A stretch of 64,000 nucleotides of DNA from Pseudodesulfovibrio aespoeensis Aspo-2 (GTDB taxonomy: Bacteria > Desulfobacterota > Desulfovibrionia > Desulfovibrionales > Desulfovibrionaceae), in NCBI RefSeq assembly GCF_000176915.2, contig NC_014844.1, forward strand, positions 682,001 to 746,000, read 5' to 3'. The stretch's first letter is position 1. Each line of letters opens with the position of its first letter. Below, in pieces: positions 18,000-26,515 of the stretch. Made by a program: the position numbers and the translations under genes. The notes beneath the pieces were generated by a model. It did not search any database, was not told the DNA's origin, and saw only the letters and a list, made by a program, of their open reading frames with translations.

Positions 18000-18261
18000 C
18001 GGAACATTCCATGTGATGCGTTTCGTGTGCTTGCACACGAGCGACGAACTTCTTCATTTATGAGGAAGCGTCAGACCGGATCAAACCGCTTCAGGCTGAG
18101 GGGGGGGCGGCACGCTCCCAAGAGTGAAGACTTTGGAGCAGGGAAGACATTGACCACAATGGACACAATGTGTCCTTTGCGAGAAAGAAGTTGACCCTGT
18201 GTCCTGCAACCGCCCGCGTTCCGTAAGAGACCGCCGGGAAGTTGAACGCCCTTGCCAACGC
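18000..18261. other. Intergenic region between convergent serine dehydratase and ugp operons
   Basis: No gene is supported. It contains a near-perfect palindrome GGACACAATGTGTCC (18161-18175; 7-bp arms, 1-nt centre), preceded by a tract of eight G at 18102-18109. The palindrome may be a protein-binding site. It shares only the GGACA start with the operators at 12664 and 14047. Confidence 0.4.
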
Positions 18262-18291
18262 AAAAAGGCGGGGGCAATGTGCGCCCCCGCC
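18262..18291 (-). terminator. Intrinsic terminator of the ugp operon
   Basis: The stem GGCGGGGGC (18267-18275) with GCCCCCGCC (18283-18291) is followed on the minus strand by TTTTT (plus-strand A at 18262-18266). It lies 26 bp past the ugpB stop. Confidence 0.88.
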
Positions 18292-18317
18292 GTTTGCTTG
18301 GAAGGGAAACGATGTTG

Positions 18318-19625
18318 CTAGGGCAGTTGCAGGGCCGTCTTCTCCACATAGGGAGCAAGGATCTCGTCGGCTTCCTTTTGTGCGTCCCGTGCGGCGTCAG
18401 CAGGCTTCAGGTCCGGGTCATTGAGCAGGCGGGCCAGATTGTTTTCCATGGCCTTGCGCACGGCGATGGTCTCGTAGGTGGAGTACCAGGGCTGCGCATA
18501 CTTGAGCTGGTCCAGCGCGGTCTTGGCGTCGGGATACTCTGCGAGGTACTGTGTCATTTCCGGCAGGTCATAGGCTTTTATGCGCGGGGCAAAATACCCG
18601 GTGAAACGGCTCCAGCGGCCAGACACCTCGGGACTGGTCAGATAGCTCATGAACTTCCATGCGGCCTTCTGCTGCTCTTCGGAGATGCCGTTGAAGGTGA
18701 CCAGGGAAGCGCCGCCGATGATTACGCCGCGGGTGACCTTTGTGGGCATGAAGGCCACGCCCAGCTCGAAGTCCTTGGAGTTGTCCCGCATGTGGCCCAG
18801 CGCGCCAGTGGACAGAAAGGCCATGCCGAGCTTGCCGGCAAAGAAGGTGGAAGAGATGGTGTTGGGGGTGAGAACGCCCTGGGGCATGACCTTGTGCTTG
18901 AAGACCAGATCGCGCCAGAAGGTCATGGCTCCGACGGTGGTGGGTGCGGTGTAGTAGACTTCGCCAGGATACTTGGAGTTGTAGTACTGGCCGCCATTGG
19001 CCATGACCAGGGAGGAGAGGATCCATCCGCAGTAGTCGGTGTTCACGCTCGGGAGCATGATCCCCCAGCGGCCTTCGTCCGGGTTGGCGATCTTCTTGGC
19101 CGCCTCGACCACTTCCGCCCAGTTGGTGGGCACCGTGATGCCCATCTTCTTGAACATGGTCTTGTTATAGTACATGACCGGGGTGGAGTTGTGGAATGGG
19201 ATGCCGTAAGCCTCGCCGTTAAAGGATGCGTTTTGGCGCAGCGCGGGCCAGAACTCCTCGGCCAGGAACGTGTCGGCGTTCACATTGCCGTGGCGGGACA
19301 GGGTCTGGATGGGGGCGATGAAGCCATTGATGGCCAGGTCGGGAATGAGGTTTGCCATCATGATGACCAGCGCCGGAGGATTGCCCGCCTTGGAGGCGGC
19401 CTCGGCCTTGACCTTGGTGGTGTCGTAGTCGCCAGTGAAGATGCCGCGCACTTCGACCTCGGACTGGGACTTGTTGTACTCGCTGACGATTGTGGTCATT
19501 TCCTTGGCCAGTTTCCCCTGCACCGGGGAAGGGAACATAAAGTCGATCTTGGTTGCGGCCAGCGCGGCGCTGCTGATCAGCATCACCGCGAGGGCCAGGA
19601 ACAGCACGATGCGTCCATTTTTCAT
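18318..19625 (-). CDS. ugpB: ABC transporter substrate-binding protein, UgpB-like
   Basis: A periplasmic binding protein of 435 residues with a signal peptide (cleavage after SSAALA) and an extracellular solute-binding family 1 fold. Motifs such as GIPFHNSTPVMYYNKTMFKKMG and GMAFLSTGALGHMRDNSKDFELGVAFMP are characteristic of UgpB, which binds sn-glycerol-3-phosphate or glycerophosphodiesters. ATG 19625 is preferred over the ATG 6 nt upstream because AGGAG lies 6 nt before it. It is the last gene of the operon, separated from ugpC by a hairpin. The neighbouring permeases, phosphodiesterase and glpP support the substrate class; the exact ligand is inference. Confidence 0.88.
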   Translation of the reverse strand: MKNGRIVLFLALAVMLISSAALAATKIDFMFPSPVQGKLAKEMTTIVSEYNKSQSEVEVRGIFTGDYDTTKVKAEAASKAGNPPALVIMMANLIPDLAINGFIAPIQTLSRHGNVNADTFLAEEFWPALRQNASFNGEAYGIPFHNSTPVMYYNKTMFKKMGITVPTNWAEVVEAAKKIANPDEGRWGIMLPSVNTDYCGWILSSLVMANGGQYYNSKYPGEVYYTAPTTVGAMTFWRDLVFKHKVMPQGVLTPNTISSTFFAGKLGMAFLSTGALGHMRDNSKDFELGVAFMPTKVTRGVIIGGASLVTFNGISEEQQKAAWKFMSYLTSPEVSGRWSRFTGYFAPRIKAYDLPEMTQYLAEYPDAKTALDQLKYAQPWYSTYETIAVRKAMENNLARLLNDPDLKPADAARDAQKEADEILAPYVEKTALQLP

Positions 19626-19656
19626 GATCATCTCCTAATGGTTTGATTTACATATA

Positions 19657-19680
19657 CCCCCCTGCACCCATGCAGGGGGG
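19657..19680 (-). other. Intercistronic hairpin between ugpC and ugpB
   Basis: A perfect 10-bp stem CCCCCCTGCA/TGCAGGGGGG (19657-19666, 19671-19680) with a 4-nt loop and no T tract. Such hairpins often stabilise or process polycistronic mRNA so that the binding protein is made in excess. This is inference. Confidence 0.6.
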
Positions 19681-19693
19681 AGCTTCGGTATGA

Positions 19694-20791
19694 TCAGCAC
19701 AGGCGTTCTTTGCCCTCGGCGGAAAAGAAATGGGCCTTGCTGAGGTCCAGCAGGAGCCGGGTGGTATCCCCGGCAGTATAGGGCACTCCGTGGTTTGCCA
19801 CGCGCACTCTGAGTCCGCTGGATCCCCCGGTTGTGTGCAGCACGATGTCGCTGCCGAGCATTTCGATAGCCGAAAGCGTGCCCGTGAGGCTGACGAGGCC
19901 GCTGCTTCGATCTTCGGTCTGCCCCTCTGGGGCCAGAAGTATGTGCTCGGGACGGATGCCCATGCGCGCTGTCCTGGCTTGATTGAGAACAGGCTTCACG
20001 AACGCGGGGGTGGGTATTTCCAGCCCGTTTGGCAGGCGCAGCGAGCCATTCTCGCAGGCTATGTCGATGATGTTCATGGCGGGCGAGCCGATGAACCGCG
20101 CCACAAAGAGGTTTGCCGGAGTCTGGTAGAGCTCCTGCGGCGTGCCCACCTGCTGGATGATCCCGTCGCGCAGCACCACGATGCGGTCGGCCATGGTCAT
20201 GGCCTCCACCTGGTCGTGGGTCACATACACGGTGGTGGTATTCAGTTTGCGGTGAAGTTCCATGATGGACAGGCGCACCTCGTTTCGAAGCTTGGCGTCG
20301 AGGTTGGAGAGAGGCTCGTCCATGAGGAACAGCTCGGGCTCGCGCACGATGGCGCGGGCCATTGCCACGCGCTGCCGCTGCCCTCCCGAAAGCTGGCGCG
20401 GTTTCCGCTTCAGCAATCCCTCAAGGTGCAGGGTTTCCACGACCCGGCTCAGGGCCGCCTGCTGCTTTTCCCGGCTTTCCTTTCGAATTCTCATGCCAAA
20501 GAGGATGTTGCGCTCCACGCTCATGTGCGGGTAGAGCGCGTAGTTCTGAAAGACCATGGCCACATTGCGCTTTTTCGGATGCAGGGCGGTCACGTCCCGC
20601 GCGCCGATTCTGATGGTCCCTCCCGTGACCGGCTCAAGGCCTGAGATGAGCCGTAAGACCGTGGACTTGCCACTTCCCGAAGGGCCGACAACAGCGATGA
20701 ATTCTCCGTCCTCGATGGCCAGGGACAGGTTATGGATGACTTTTGTGGTCCCGAAGTCTTTTGCGACGTTGTTCAGGTGGACACTGCTCAT
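19694..20791 (-). CDS. ugpC: ABC transporter ATP-binding protein, UgpC/MsmK type
   Basis: A 365-residue nucleotide-binding subunit. Walker [11 protein letters not shown]-loop in [18 protein letters not shown] signature [15 protein letters not shown], Walker [17 protein letters not shown] and the switch His in [15 protein letters not shown] are all visible in the first 230 residues. A C-terminal TOBE/MalK-like regulatory domain follows ([15 protein letters not shown]…). AAGGAG precedes ATG 20791. It powers the UgpA/UgpE permease pair in the same operon. Confidence 0.93.
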   Translation of the reverse strand: MSSVHLNNVAKDFGTTKVIHNLSLAIEDGEFIAVVGPSGSGKSTVLRLISGLEPVTGGTIRIGARDVTALHPKKRNVAMVFQNYALYPHMSVERNILFGMRIRKESREKQQAALSRVVETLHLEGLLKRKPRQLSGGQRQRVAMARAIVREPELFLMDEPLSNLDAKLRNEVRLSIMELHRKLNTTTVYVTHDQVEAMTMADRIVVLRDGIIQQVGTPQELYQTPANLFVARFIGSPAMNIIDIACENGSLRLPNGLEIPTPAFVKPVLNQARTARMGIRPEHILLAPEGQTEDRSSGLVSLTGTLSAIEMLGSDIVLHTTGGSSGLRVRVANHGVPYTAGDTTRLLLDLSKAHFFSAEGKERLC

Positions 20792-20802
20792 GGCGTTTCT
20801 CC

Positions 20803-21651
20803 TTACAGTTGACCTTCAGGGCAGGCGCAGGCGCTGTCGAACGGGTACGGCCCGTCGAACGGAGCCAGCGACTGGCTGTAGGTGACCAGCCCGGTTTCAG
20901 GCGTATGGCGGTGGAAGTAGAGGGCGGGGGGTTCCAGGGTGTACGATCCGTCCAGGTCCGTGCTGTGAAAGGGGACCTGGTGGGCGGCGCCGGGCACGGT
21001 GCAGATGAGGATGCGGCCCACGTTCTGAAAAATGGAGCGGTGGGTGTGGCCGCAGATCAATCGCGTGACATTGGGGTATCTGCTCAGCATCTCGATGAGC
21101 GCTTCGCCGTCATGGCACTTGATGGCGTCCATGTGGGCGTTGCCCGATGGCAGGGGGTGATGGTGCATACACACGGCGGTTTCCCTGCCCGTGCCCTTTT
21201 GCAGTTCCTTTTCCAGCCATGCCATCTGCTCGCGGCCTATCTCGCCGTGAAGTTCGCCTCCGATGGAGGAATCCAGCATGATGAAGCGCACAGGGAACTC
21301 TTCGATGGTGTAGCGTATGGTGTGTTCCCCGGTCTTCCCGACGTTTTCAAGCGGTGGACAGATGTCCGTGAGTGCTTCGAGCAAGTTCGCGTTGTTGTCG
21401 TGGTTTCCAGGGATGATGTAGAGGGGCATGGTGAGCTGCCCCAGGATGCGGCGGGCCATGGCATACTCTTGCTTCTGCCCGCAGTTGACAATGTCTCCGG
21501 TGATGAGCACTGCGTCAGGGCTGTCCGTGGTCTTGGCGATGCTGTTGAGCGTTGCCACATGGCGGCTGATGAGCGCGTTGGTATCCACGAAGTCGTAGAG
21601 CTTCTCCCCGTGTGGGCGAATGTGCAGATCGGATATGTGGGCTATGAGCAT
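20803..21651 (-). CDS. Metallophosphoesterase, GpdQ/CpdA-like phosphodiesterase
   Basis: A 282-residue class III cyclic-nucleotide phosphodiesterase family member with the binuclear metal-site motifs SDLHI (D8, H10), ITGDIVN, PGNHDNN, MHHHPLP and CGHTHRS. The family includes CpdA (cAMP) and GpdQ (glycerophosphodiesters). Its position inside a ugp operon, between permease and ATPase genes, favours a glycerophosphodiesterase role analogous to enterobacterial UgpQ, from an unrelated fold. No signal peptide is seen, so it acts in the cytoplasm after uptake. GGAGGAC precedes ATG 21651. The function is inferred from context. Confidence 0.82.
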   Translation of the reverse strand: MLIAHISDLHIRPHGEKLYDFVDTNALISRHVATLNSIAKTTDSPDAVLITGDIVNCGQKQEYAMARRILGQLTMPLYIIPGNHDNNANLLEALTDICPPLENVGKTGEHTIRYTIEEFPVRFIMLDSSIGGELHGEIGREQMAWLEKELQKGTGRETAVCMHHHPLPSGNAHMDAIKCHDGEALIEMLSRYPNVTRLICGHTHRSIFQNVGRILICTVPGAAHQVPFHSTDLDGSYTLEPPALYFHRHTPETGLVTYSQSLAPFDGPYPFDSACACPEGQL

Positions 21652-21666
21652 GGATGTCCTCCGTCT

Positions 21667-22497
21667 TTATTTGTATTGAGTGAACCCGAAGCTGCTGATG
21701 AAGTGCTTCTGGAACAGGATGAACGTTACCGTTATGGGCAGGCATACCAGCAGAGTGCCTGCGGCAATGAGTCCCCACTCGGCACCGGATTCGGCGCTGG
21801 TGGTGAAGCTGACCAGCCCGATGGTCAGGGTGTGGGTGTCCATGTCGCTGAGGACCATGAGCGGCCAGAGATACTCGTTCCAGTGGGTCGTCAGGCTGAC
21901 GATGCTGAAGGCCAGGAGCGTCGGCCAGATGGCGGGCAGCAGCACGTAGATGAAGATGTGGATGAGGTTGGCGCCTTCCACCTGCGCGGCTTCGATCATC
22001 TCCTTTGGCACGCCCCGGAGCGCCTGACGGACCATGAAGATGCCAAAGGCCGAGGCCATGTATGGGAGCATTGCGCCCAGAAGCGTATCCAGCAGGCCCA
22101 TGGACTTGAGCGTGACCATGTTGGGCACCATGAGCACCACCGGCCAGAGCATGAGTTGCACCAGAAAGAGCCGAAAGACCATTTCTCTGCCCCGAAACGG
22201 CACAAAGGCGAATACATATCCTGCCGTAGTGATGGACAGAAGCTGGGCCATGAGGATGCCGACGCTGAAGAAAATGGTGTTGCGGTAGAGGTTCCCCCAG
22301 TCCGCGCAGTTGAGCGCGTCCTTGAAATACTCCACGCAGAGGGGCCACTGGGGAATGAGCGAGGCGATGTCTGCTCCACCCGAATCCGGGCGCAGGGAGG
22401 CCGTGATCATCCAGACAAAGGGGACGGCCCACACCGCGCTGATCATTGCGCAGATGACCGTGCCAGAGTGCGTGTATGCCAATAGGTTATCGCTCAT
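21667..22497 (-). CDS. ugpE: ABC transporter permease, UgpE/MalG type
   Basis: A 276-residue inner-membrane permease starting MSDNLLAYTHSG. This start is chosen because GGAG lies 7 nt upstream and the ATG overlaps the end of ugpA by 11 nt; the longer reading adds 20 poor residues. Six hydrophobic segments are present, as is the EAA loop that contacts the ATPase (VPKEMIEAAQVEGANLIHIFIYVLLP). It ends KHFISSFGFTQYK. It pairs with UgpA. Confidence 0.9.
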   Translation of the reverse strand: MSDNLLAYTHSGTVICAMISAVWAVPFVWMITASLRPDSGGADIASLIPQWPLCVEYFKDALNCADWGNLYRNTIFFSVGILMAQLLSITTAGYVFAFVPFRGREMVFRLFLVQLMLWPVVLMVPNMVTLKSMGLLDTLLGAMLPYMASAFGIFMVRQALRGVPKEMIEAAQVEGANLIHIFIYVLLPAIWPTLLAFSIVSLTTHWNEYLWPLMVLSDMDTHTLTIGLVSFTTSAESGAEWGLIAAGTLLVCLPITVTFILFQKHFISSFGFTQYK

Positions 22498-23353
22498 AGT
22501 CAGCTCCGGAATCGAGAAGCGCGTTGTTGAGCCAGGTGAGGAAAAAGAGGCCGACAACCGTGCACAAGGTTGCGGCGTATGCCTTGCCCAGATCCTGCGA
22601 CTCCATGGTTATGGTCTGGATGTAGTAGAGCAGCACGGTGGTGGAATGGCCTGGGCCGCCGTTGGTCATGGCCGGAATGTGGTCGATTTGGGTAAAGGAG
22701 TAGACGAGGGCTATGGTGCCCACAAAGGTGAGCGTAGGCCGCAGGAGCGGCAGGGTGACGTGGTAGAATCCCTGCCAGGGCGAAGCCCCCTCGATATGGG
22801 CCGCTTCCAGCGCATCGTCCGGGATGGATTGAAGGCCGGCAAGGAAGAAGAGCATGTAATAGCCTGAGTATTTCCAGATGCTGATGATGATAAGCACGGT
22901 GAGCGCGGTGCTTTCCTGTCCGAGGAAGTTGTGGTGGCTGCTGTGAATGAAAAGGGAGAGGTAGTGGTCCAGCAGGCCAACGCCCGGCAAAAAGATGAAC
23001 GACCACAGGGCAGCGGCAGCAACCAGCGGCACAAGGGTGGGGAAGAAGAATATGGACCGCAGCCAGCGGTTGGTCCGCGTGTTTTCCTTGAGCAGCAGCG
23101 CGAAGAGCAAGCCCAGGATCAGGCTCGGGATCACGGTGAACACCACATATATGAAGTTGTTGATGACGGCGGCCATGAAGGCGGGATCATCAAAAAGCCG
23201 TGCGAAGTTCGCTAGCCCCACGAATTCGCCGCTGCTGGCGGCGCGGGAGTCGTAAACCGATTCGATGACCGCCTGGAAGAAGGGTTTGTAGGTAAAAAGG
23301 AACAGCAGCACCGCGCTGGGTGCAAGCAGCAGAATGTGAAGGCGCCTATGCAC
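22487..23353 (-). CDS. ugpA: ABC transporter permease, UgpA/MalF type
   Basis: A 288-residue inner-membrane permease with six hydrophobic segments and an EAA motif (PDDALEAAHIEGASPWQGFYHVTLPLL). It starts at a GTG (23353) that overlaps the 3' end of the HAD gene by 8 nt and has AAGGAGG in front, indicating translational coupling. It forms the heterodimeric channel with UgpE. Confidence 0.9.
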   Translation of the reverse strand: MHRRLHILLLAPSAVLLFLFTYKPFFQAVIESVYDSRAASSGEFVGLANFARLFDDPAFMAAVINNFIYVVFTVIPSLILGLLFALLLKENTRTNRWLRSIFFFPTLVPLVAAAALWSFIFLPGVGLLDHYLSLFIHSSHHNFLGQESTALTVLIIISIWKYSGYYMLFFLAGLQSIPDDALEAAHIEGASPWQGFYHVTLPLLRPTLTFVGTIALVYSFTQIDHIPAMTNGGPGHSTTVLLYYIQTITMESQDLGKAYAATLCTVVGLFFLTWLNNALLDSGADYER

Positions 23354-24185
23354 AGTCCGCCTCCTTGCGGTCGGCCATCTTCAGGGCGTGGGCAAGCTCG
23401 CCCACATGGGAGAACACATGCGGGGTTCTGTAGGGTGACTGGTCGTATTCAGTGCGGGAGGTGACTCCGCTGAACACCAGTGCCGTGGAGATGCTGCCGT
23501 ACACGCCGAGGGCAATGTCGGTGGTCAGCCTGTCTCCGACCATGACGATGCGCTCCAGCGGCACCGAGTGGTCCTCGCGGATCACGGAGAGCACATACGG
23601 ATTGGGTTTTCCCGTGCTCAGAGGCTGGAGCCCGGTGGCCGCCTGAATATAGGCCAGGGTGCAGCCGATATCCGGCACGACCCGCCCTTCTCCCACCGGA
23701 CAGATCATGTCGTGATGGGTGGCCAGGTAGCGCGCTCCAGCCTTGAGGCACATGCAGGCAGTGGCGAGTTTTTCGTAGTTCAAGGTGGGGTCGAGGCCCA
23801 CCAGCACCGTCTCTGGCGCAGGCTCCGGGCTGTCGTTGGTCACTCTGAGTCCGTACTCCCTGCACGCGTCCTCCAAGGCCGTATTGCCGACCACATAGAC
23901 GCTTGATCCCGGCCAGTGGGATGCAATGTAATGGGTGGCGATGATCCCGGCGGTGTAGATGTTCCTTTCTGGAACTTCGCAGCCAAATCCGGCCAGAATG
24001 TCCTGGCATTCCCGCCTGGTCCTGGAAGAATTGTTGGTCAGTATGCAGGAGTGCGCCCCCATGTCCGCGATGGCCTTCAGGCACTCGACCGTGCCCGTGA
24101 TGCCTTGCGCCCCGTTGTGCAGAGTCCCGTCCATGTCGAACAGGAAAAGACGCATTTCGCTCAGCGGTTGAAAAGTATGAAGCAT
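23346..24185 (-). CDS. HAD-superfamily phosphatase, subfamily IIA (NagD-like)
   Basis: A 279-residue phosphatase. Motif I FDMDGTLHNG (nucleophile D17, acid D19), motif II ILTNNSSRT, the C2 cap, and motifs III/IV around TGKPNPYVLSVI and MVGDRLTTDIALG match the NagD/phosphoglycolate/glycerol-phosphate phosphatase group. ATG 24185 is preferred because it lies 10 residues before motif I and just downstream of the leader terminator. As the first gene of the ugp operon it may dephosphorylate glycerol phosphate released from the imported diester; this is inference. Confidence 0.85.
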   Translation of the reverse strand: MLHTFQPLSEMRLFLFDMDGTLHNGAQGITGTVECLKAIADMGAHSCILTNNSSRTRRECQDILAGFGCEVPERNIYTAGIIATHYIASHWPGSSVYVVGNTALEDACREYGLRVTNDSPEPAPETVLVGLDPTLNYEKLATACMCLKAGARYLATHHDMICPVGEGRVVPDIGCTLAYIQAATGLQPLSTGKPNPYVLSVIREDHSVPLERIVMVGDRLTTDIALGVYGSISTALVFSGVTSRTEYDQSPYRTPHVFSHVGELAHALKMADRKEADCA

Positions 24186-24216
24186 TGGAACCTGTTGTCT
24201 TGGTTGCGGGTTGAAT

Positions 24217-24307
24217 AAAAAAAGGGCGCCACATTCGTTTGGAAGCTTTTCCACCAGACGCGACCGGTGGATTTTCAGGAGCTTTCCCCAAGAACGAATA
24301 TGACGCC
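24217..24307 (-). promoter_or_regulatory. Leader terminator/antiterminator in front of the ugp operon (putative GlpP target)
   Basis: On the minus strand, 15 nt (complement of 24293-24307) can pair with 15 nt (complement of 24225-24239), leaving two U·G wobbles. Seven U follow directly (plus A at 24217-24223). This is an intrinsic terminator lying between the promoter at 24341-24368 and the first gene at 24185. The loop holds an inner hairpin CCACC/GGTGG (24251-24255, 24266-24270). The wobbles pair only in minus-strand RNA, fixing the orientation. The divergent glpP gene encodes a known leader antiterminator, so control by glycerol-3-phosphate is likely. Confidence 0.72.
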
Positions 24308-24340
24308 GCTTTCACATGATCTCTGACGCAGCTAGGGACC

Positions 24341-24368
24341 ATCGTACAATAGAAAACGTGTAAATCAA
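24341..24368 (-). promoter_or_regulatory. Putative sigma-70 promoter of the ugp operon
   Basis: Minus-strand TTGATT (complement of 24363-24368), a 16-nt spacer and TACGAT (complement of 24341-24346). Upstream lies a GTGAAA…TTTCAC inverted repeat (24370-24375 and 24391-24396), a possible operator. Confidence 0.5.
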
Positions 24369-24498
24369 GTGAAATTTATGACTTTTTTCGTTTCACATCT
24401 GTCGCTTGAGTGTCACCTGCTCGACGCGGATAAGGGGGGCTGATTCAGGTATGATGCTAGGAAAAAAGGGGCGAGTGGTGAGCGCAAAGGATTCGATC

Positions 24499-25062
24499 AT
24501 GGACACCATCAGGCACGAGCGGGTCATTGCGGCCATTGCCGATCTGCGGCATGTGGTCACGGCTCTCGAGTCCGACATCCATACGGTGTTCCTGCTTCAC
24601 GACAACGTGAGGGAGCTTGAGCAGGCGGTTCGTCTGCTTCGCGCCAATGGCAAGCGGGTGTTCATCCACTTTGATATGGTGGACGGGGTGGCTCCGAATC
24701 CGGCGGGACTGGAGCATTTGACGAGTCTGTTTCCGTTCGATGGCGTGATCACCACCAAAGGTGGGGTCATTCGCAAGGGCAAAAAGCTCGGGCTTGTGAC
24801 CATTCAAAGAATCTTCATGATCGATTCCCGTTCCATCGACATGGCAGTGAGCGCGGTCGAGAAGTATGAGCCGGATGCCGTGGAGATCATGCCTGGCCTG
24901 CTCGCCAAGGCCGTACACCGGCTTCATGAATTCATCAGTCCGCCCCTGATCACGGGCGGCATGATCTCCACCCGGGAAGAAGTCGAAATGATGCTCGCAA
25001 CGCCTGTGGCCGCAATTTCCGCCTCCACCACAGGGCTGTGGATTCCATCGCCTTGCGCCTGA
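24499..25062 (+). CDS. glpP: Glycerol-3-phosphate-responsive antiterminator GlpP
   Basis: A 187-residue TIM-barrel-like RNA-binding antiterminator. Motifs HTVFLLHDNVRELEQAVRLLRANGKRVFIHFDMVDG, GVITTKGGVIRKGKKLGL, QRIFMIDSRSIDMA, EIMPGLLAKAVHRL and TGGMISTREEV match the GlpP family of Bacillus, where glycerol-3-phosphate-bound GlpP stops termination in leader mRNAs. ATG 24499 is chosen because AAAGGA lies 7 nt upstream and the length then equals the family's usual ~190; longer starts at 24406-24478 lack support. It is divergent from the ugp operon, whose leader carries an intrinsic terminator. Confidence 0.9.
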   Translation: MDTIRHERVIAAIADLRHVVTALESDIHTVFLLHDNVRELEQAVRLLRANGKRVFIHFDMVDGVAPNPAGLEHLTSLFPFDGVITTKGGVIRKGKKLGLVTIQRIFMIDSRSIDMAVSAVEKYEPDAVEIMPGLLAKAVHRLHEFISPPLITGGMISTREEVEMMLATPVAAISASTTGLWIPSPCA

Positions 25063-25180
25063 TCTTCTTGCACGGCAAAGCGTTGACGGCCCGCCAGCTG
25101 ATGGGGCGTCTATTTCATCCAGAAACGTGATCTTGGTTCTGCGGAGTTCCCGCTTTTCAGTGTTTCTTCCCTGATGTCAG

Positions 25181-26491
25181 TCAAGCGGCCTGTTTCAGTA
25201 CGCTCTGTTGCTCTTCTGTCTTTGCTGAGAGCATGGCAGCAACCGCGTAGTTGGGATAGGTTGAAACAAGTGTGATGATTGGATCCGTAATGGGATCAAC
25301 GGTGAGGAGAATAATAATGATTGCCTCTGAAGGAATTCCAAGAGGAAGGAGAACGAGGGAAATCATTGTTCGAGAAATTATGCTTGGTGCACCGGATGCA
25401 GCCATGCCTGCCAATATGGAAAGAAATAAAACACTCACTAAGCTAAAAAATGAAATTGGCACATTGTAGAGATAGAATGAATAAATTGCTCCAATGCAGA
25501 ACACCATGCTTTTCCCATATTTGCACAGTGTATGCCCCAGCGAGACAGAAAGATTGGTACTCTCTCTTGTCAGGCCCAGATCATCCAGTGCCGTGAGCGC
25601 GGCTGGCAAGGTCGGGAAGCTGCTTCTGGTTGAAAGAGCTATGAATATGGGTGCTTTTAATAATGTTGCTTGTTTGATGGGGCCAAGGCCCGTGGCTTTC
25701 CAGAAAAAGAACACAGCAACGCCTAAAACAATGATGGATGAGGCCCATACCATGAGCACAAAGTTGCCCAGCGCGGCCAAGAATTCCATGTTAATGTTAC
25801 TGAATTGATTGGCGAGCAGAGCCCATAAACCGATAGGAAGAAAACAGATGACAAGGTCTATCAGCTTTTGCATCACGGAAAAAATCGCATTGGAAAATGA
25901 AATGATCAATTCCCGCTCTGCGTCATGAACGTACTTGAGCATGACCGAGAAAAGGAGGAAAAATGTCAATATCTGCAAGAGCCTTTGAGAGGCAAGGGAT
26001 TCAAAAATATTACCGGCAACGATTTGATCCAGAAAATAGCTGACCCTGTCTTCCTCTTCGACAGACGTGGCAGTAGTGGTAATATCATAAACAACGGACT
26101 GAAAGCCAGTTGTACCAGATGCCTGCTGCTGTGCATCGTTGTCGACCATGAGGGCTCCAACGGTCGCCCCCAGATTGTCGCCAAAATGAAAGAACTTGAA
26201 CATGCCCAACGGGGTCGCCAAGCCAATAATGCACGAAAGCGCTATAAAAAAGAGATACAGTGACAGCATTTTCTTAATGCTTCCACCATTCTTTGTTTTA
26301 TTGAACAACGCCCCAACACTGCTGATGATTGCACAAATAATTATCGGCAATACGCACATGTTCAAAAGAGTGAGAAAGACTTCGCCGATAGGTTTGATTG
26401 CTTGGGTCAGTTCCGGCGAAGTCACACCAGTCGCAAATCCAGCCAGACATGCAATGACAATCAACAATGGATGCATGAGTATTTTTTTCAT
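25181..26491 (-). CDS. Dicarboxylate/amino acid:cation symporter (SDF/DAACS family)
   Basis: A 436-residue membrane carrier with about eight hydrophobic segments and the family's serine-rich hairpin (ALSTRSSFPTLPAAL) and second hairpin (LAGMAASGAPSIISRTM). A TDPI motif, related to the NMDGT/D-rich cation site, occurs in VDPITDPIITL. ATG 26491 follows GGGA by 6-7 nt; an upstream TTG is in frame but unnecessary. It is the last gene of a three-gene operon with a binding protein and a Cache-domain phosphatase. Acidic amino acids or dicarboxylates are likely substrates. Confidence 0.9.
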   Translation of the reverse strand: MKKILMHPLLIVIACLAGFATGVTSPELTQAIKPIGEVFLTLLNMCVLPIIICAIISSVGALFNKTKNGGSIKKMLSLYLFFIALSCIIGLATPLGMFKFFHFGDNLGATVGALMVDNDAQQQASGTTGFQSVVYDITTTATSVEEEDRVSYFLDQIVAGNIFESLASQRLLQILTFFLLFSVMLKYVHDAERELIISFSNAIFSVMQKLIDLVICFLPIGLWALLANQFSNINMEFLAALGNFVLMVWASSIIVLGVAVFFFWKATGLGPIKQATLLKAPIFIALSTRSSFPTLPAALTALDDLGLTRESTNLSVSLGHTLCKYGKSMVFCIGAIYSFYLYNVPISFFSLVSVLFLSILAGMAASGAPSIISRTMISLVLLPLGIPSEAIIIILLTVDPITDPIITLVSTYPNYAVAAMLSAKTEEQQSVLKQAA

Positions 26492-26515
26492 TGGAATTCC
26501 CAACTGTATATATTC

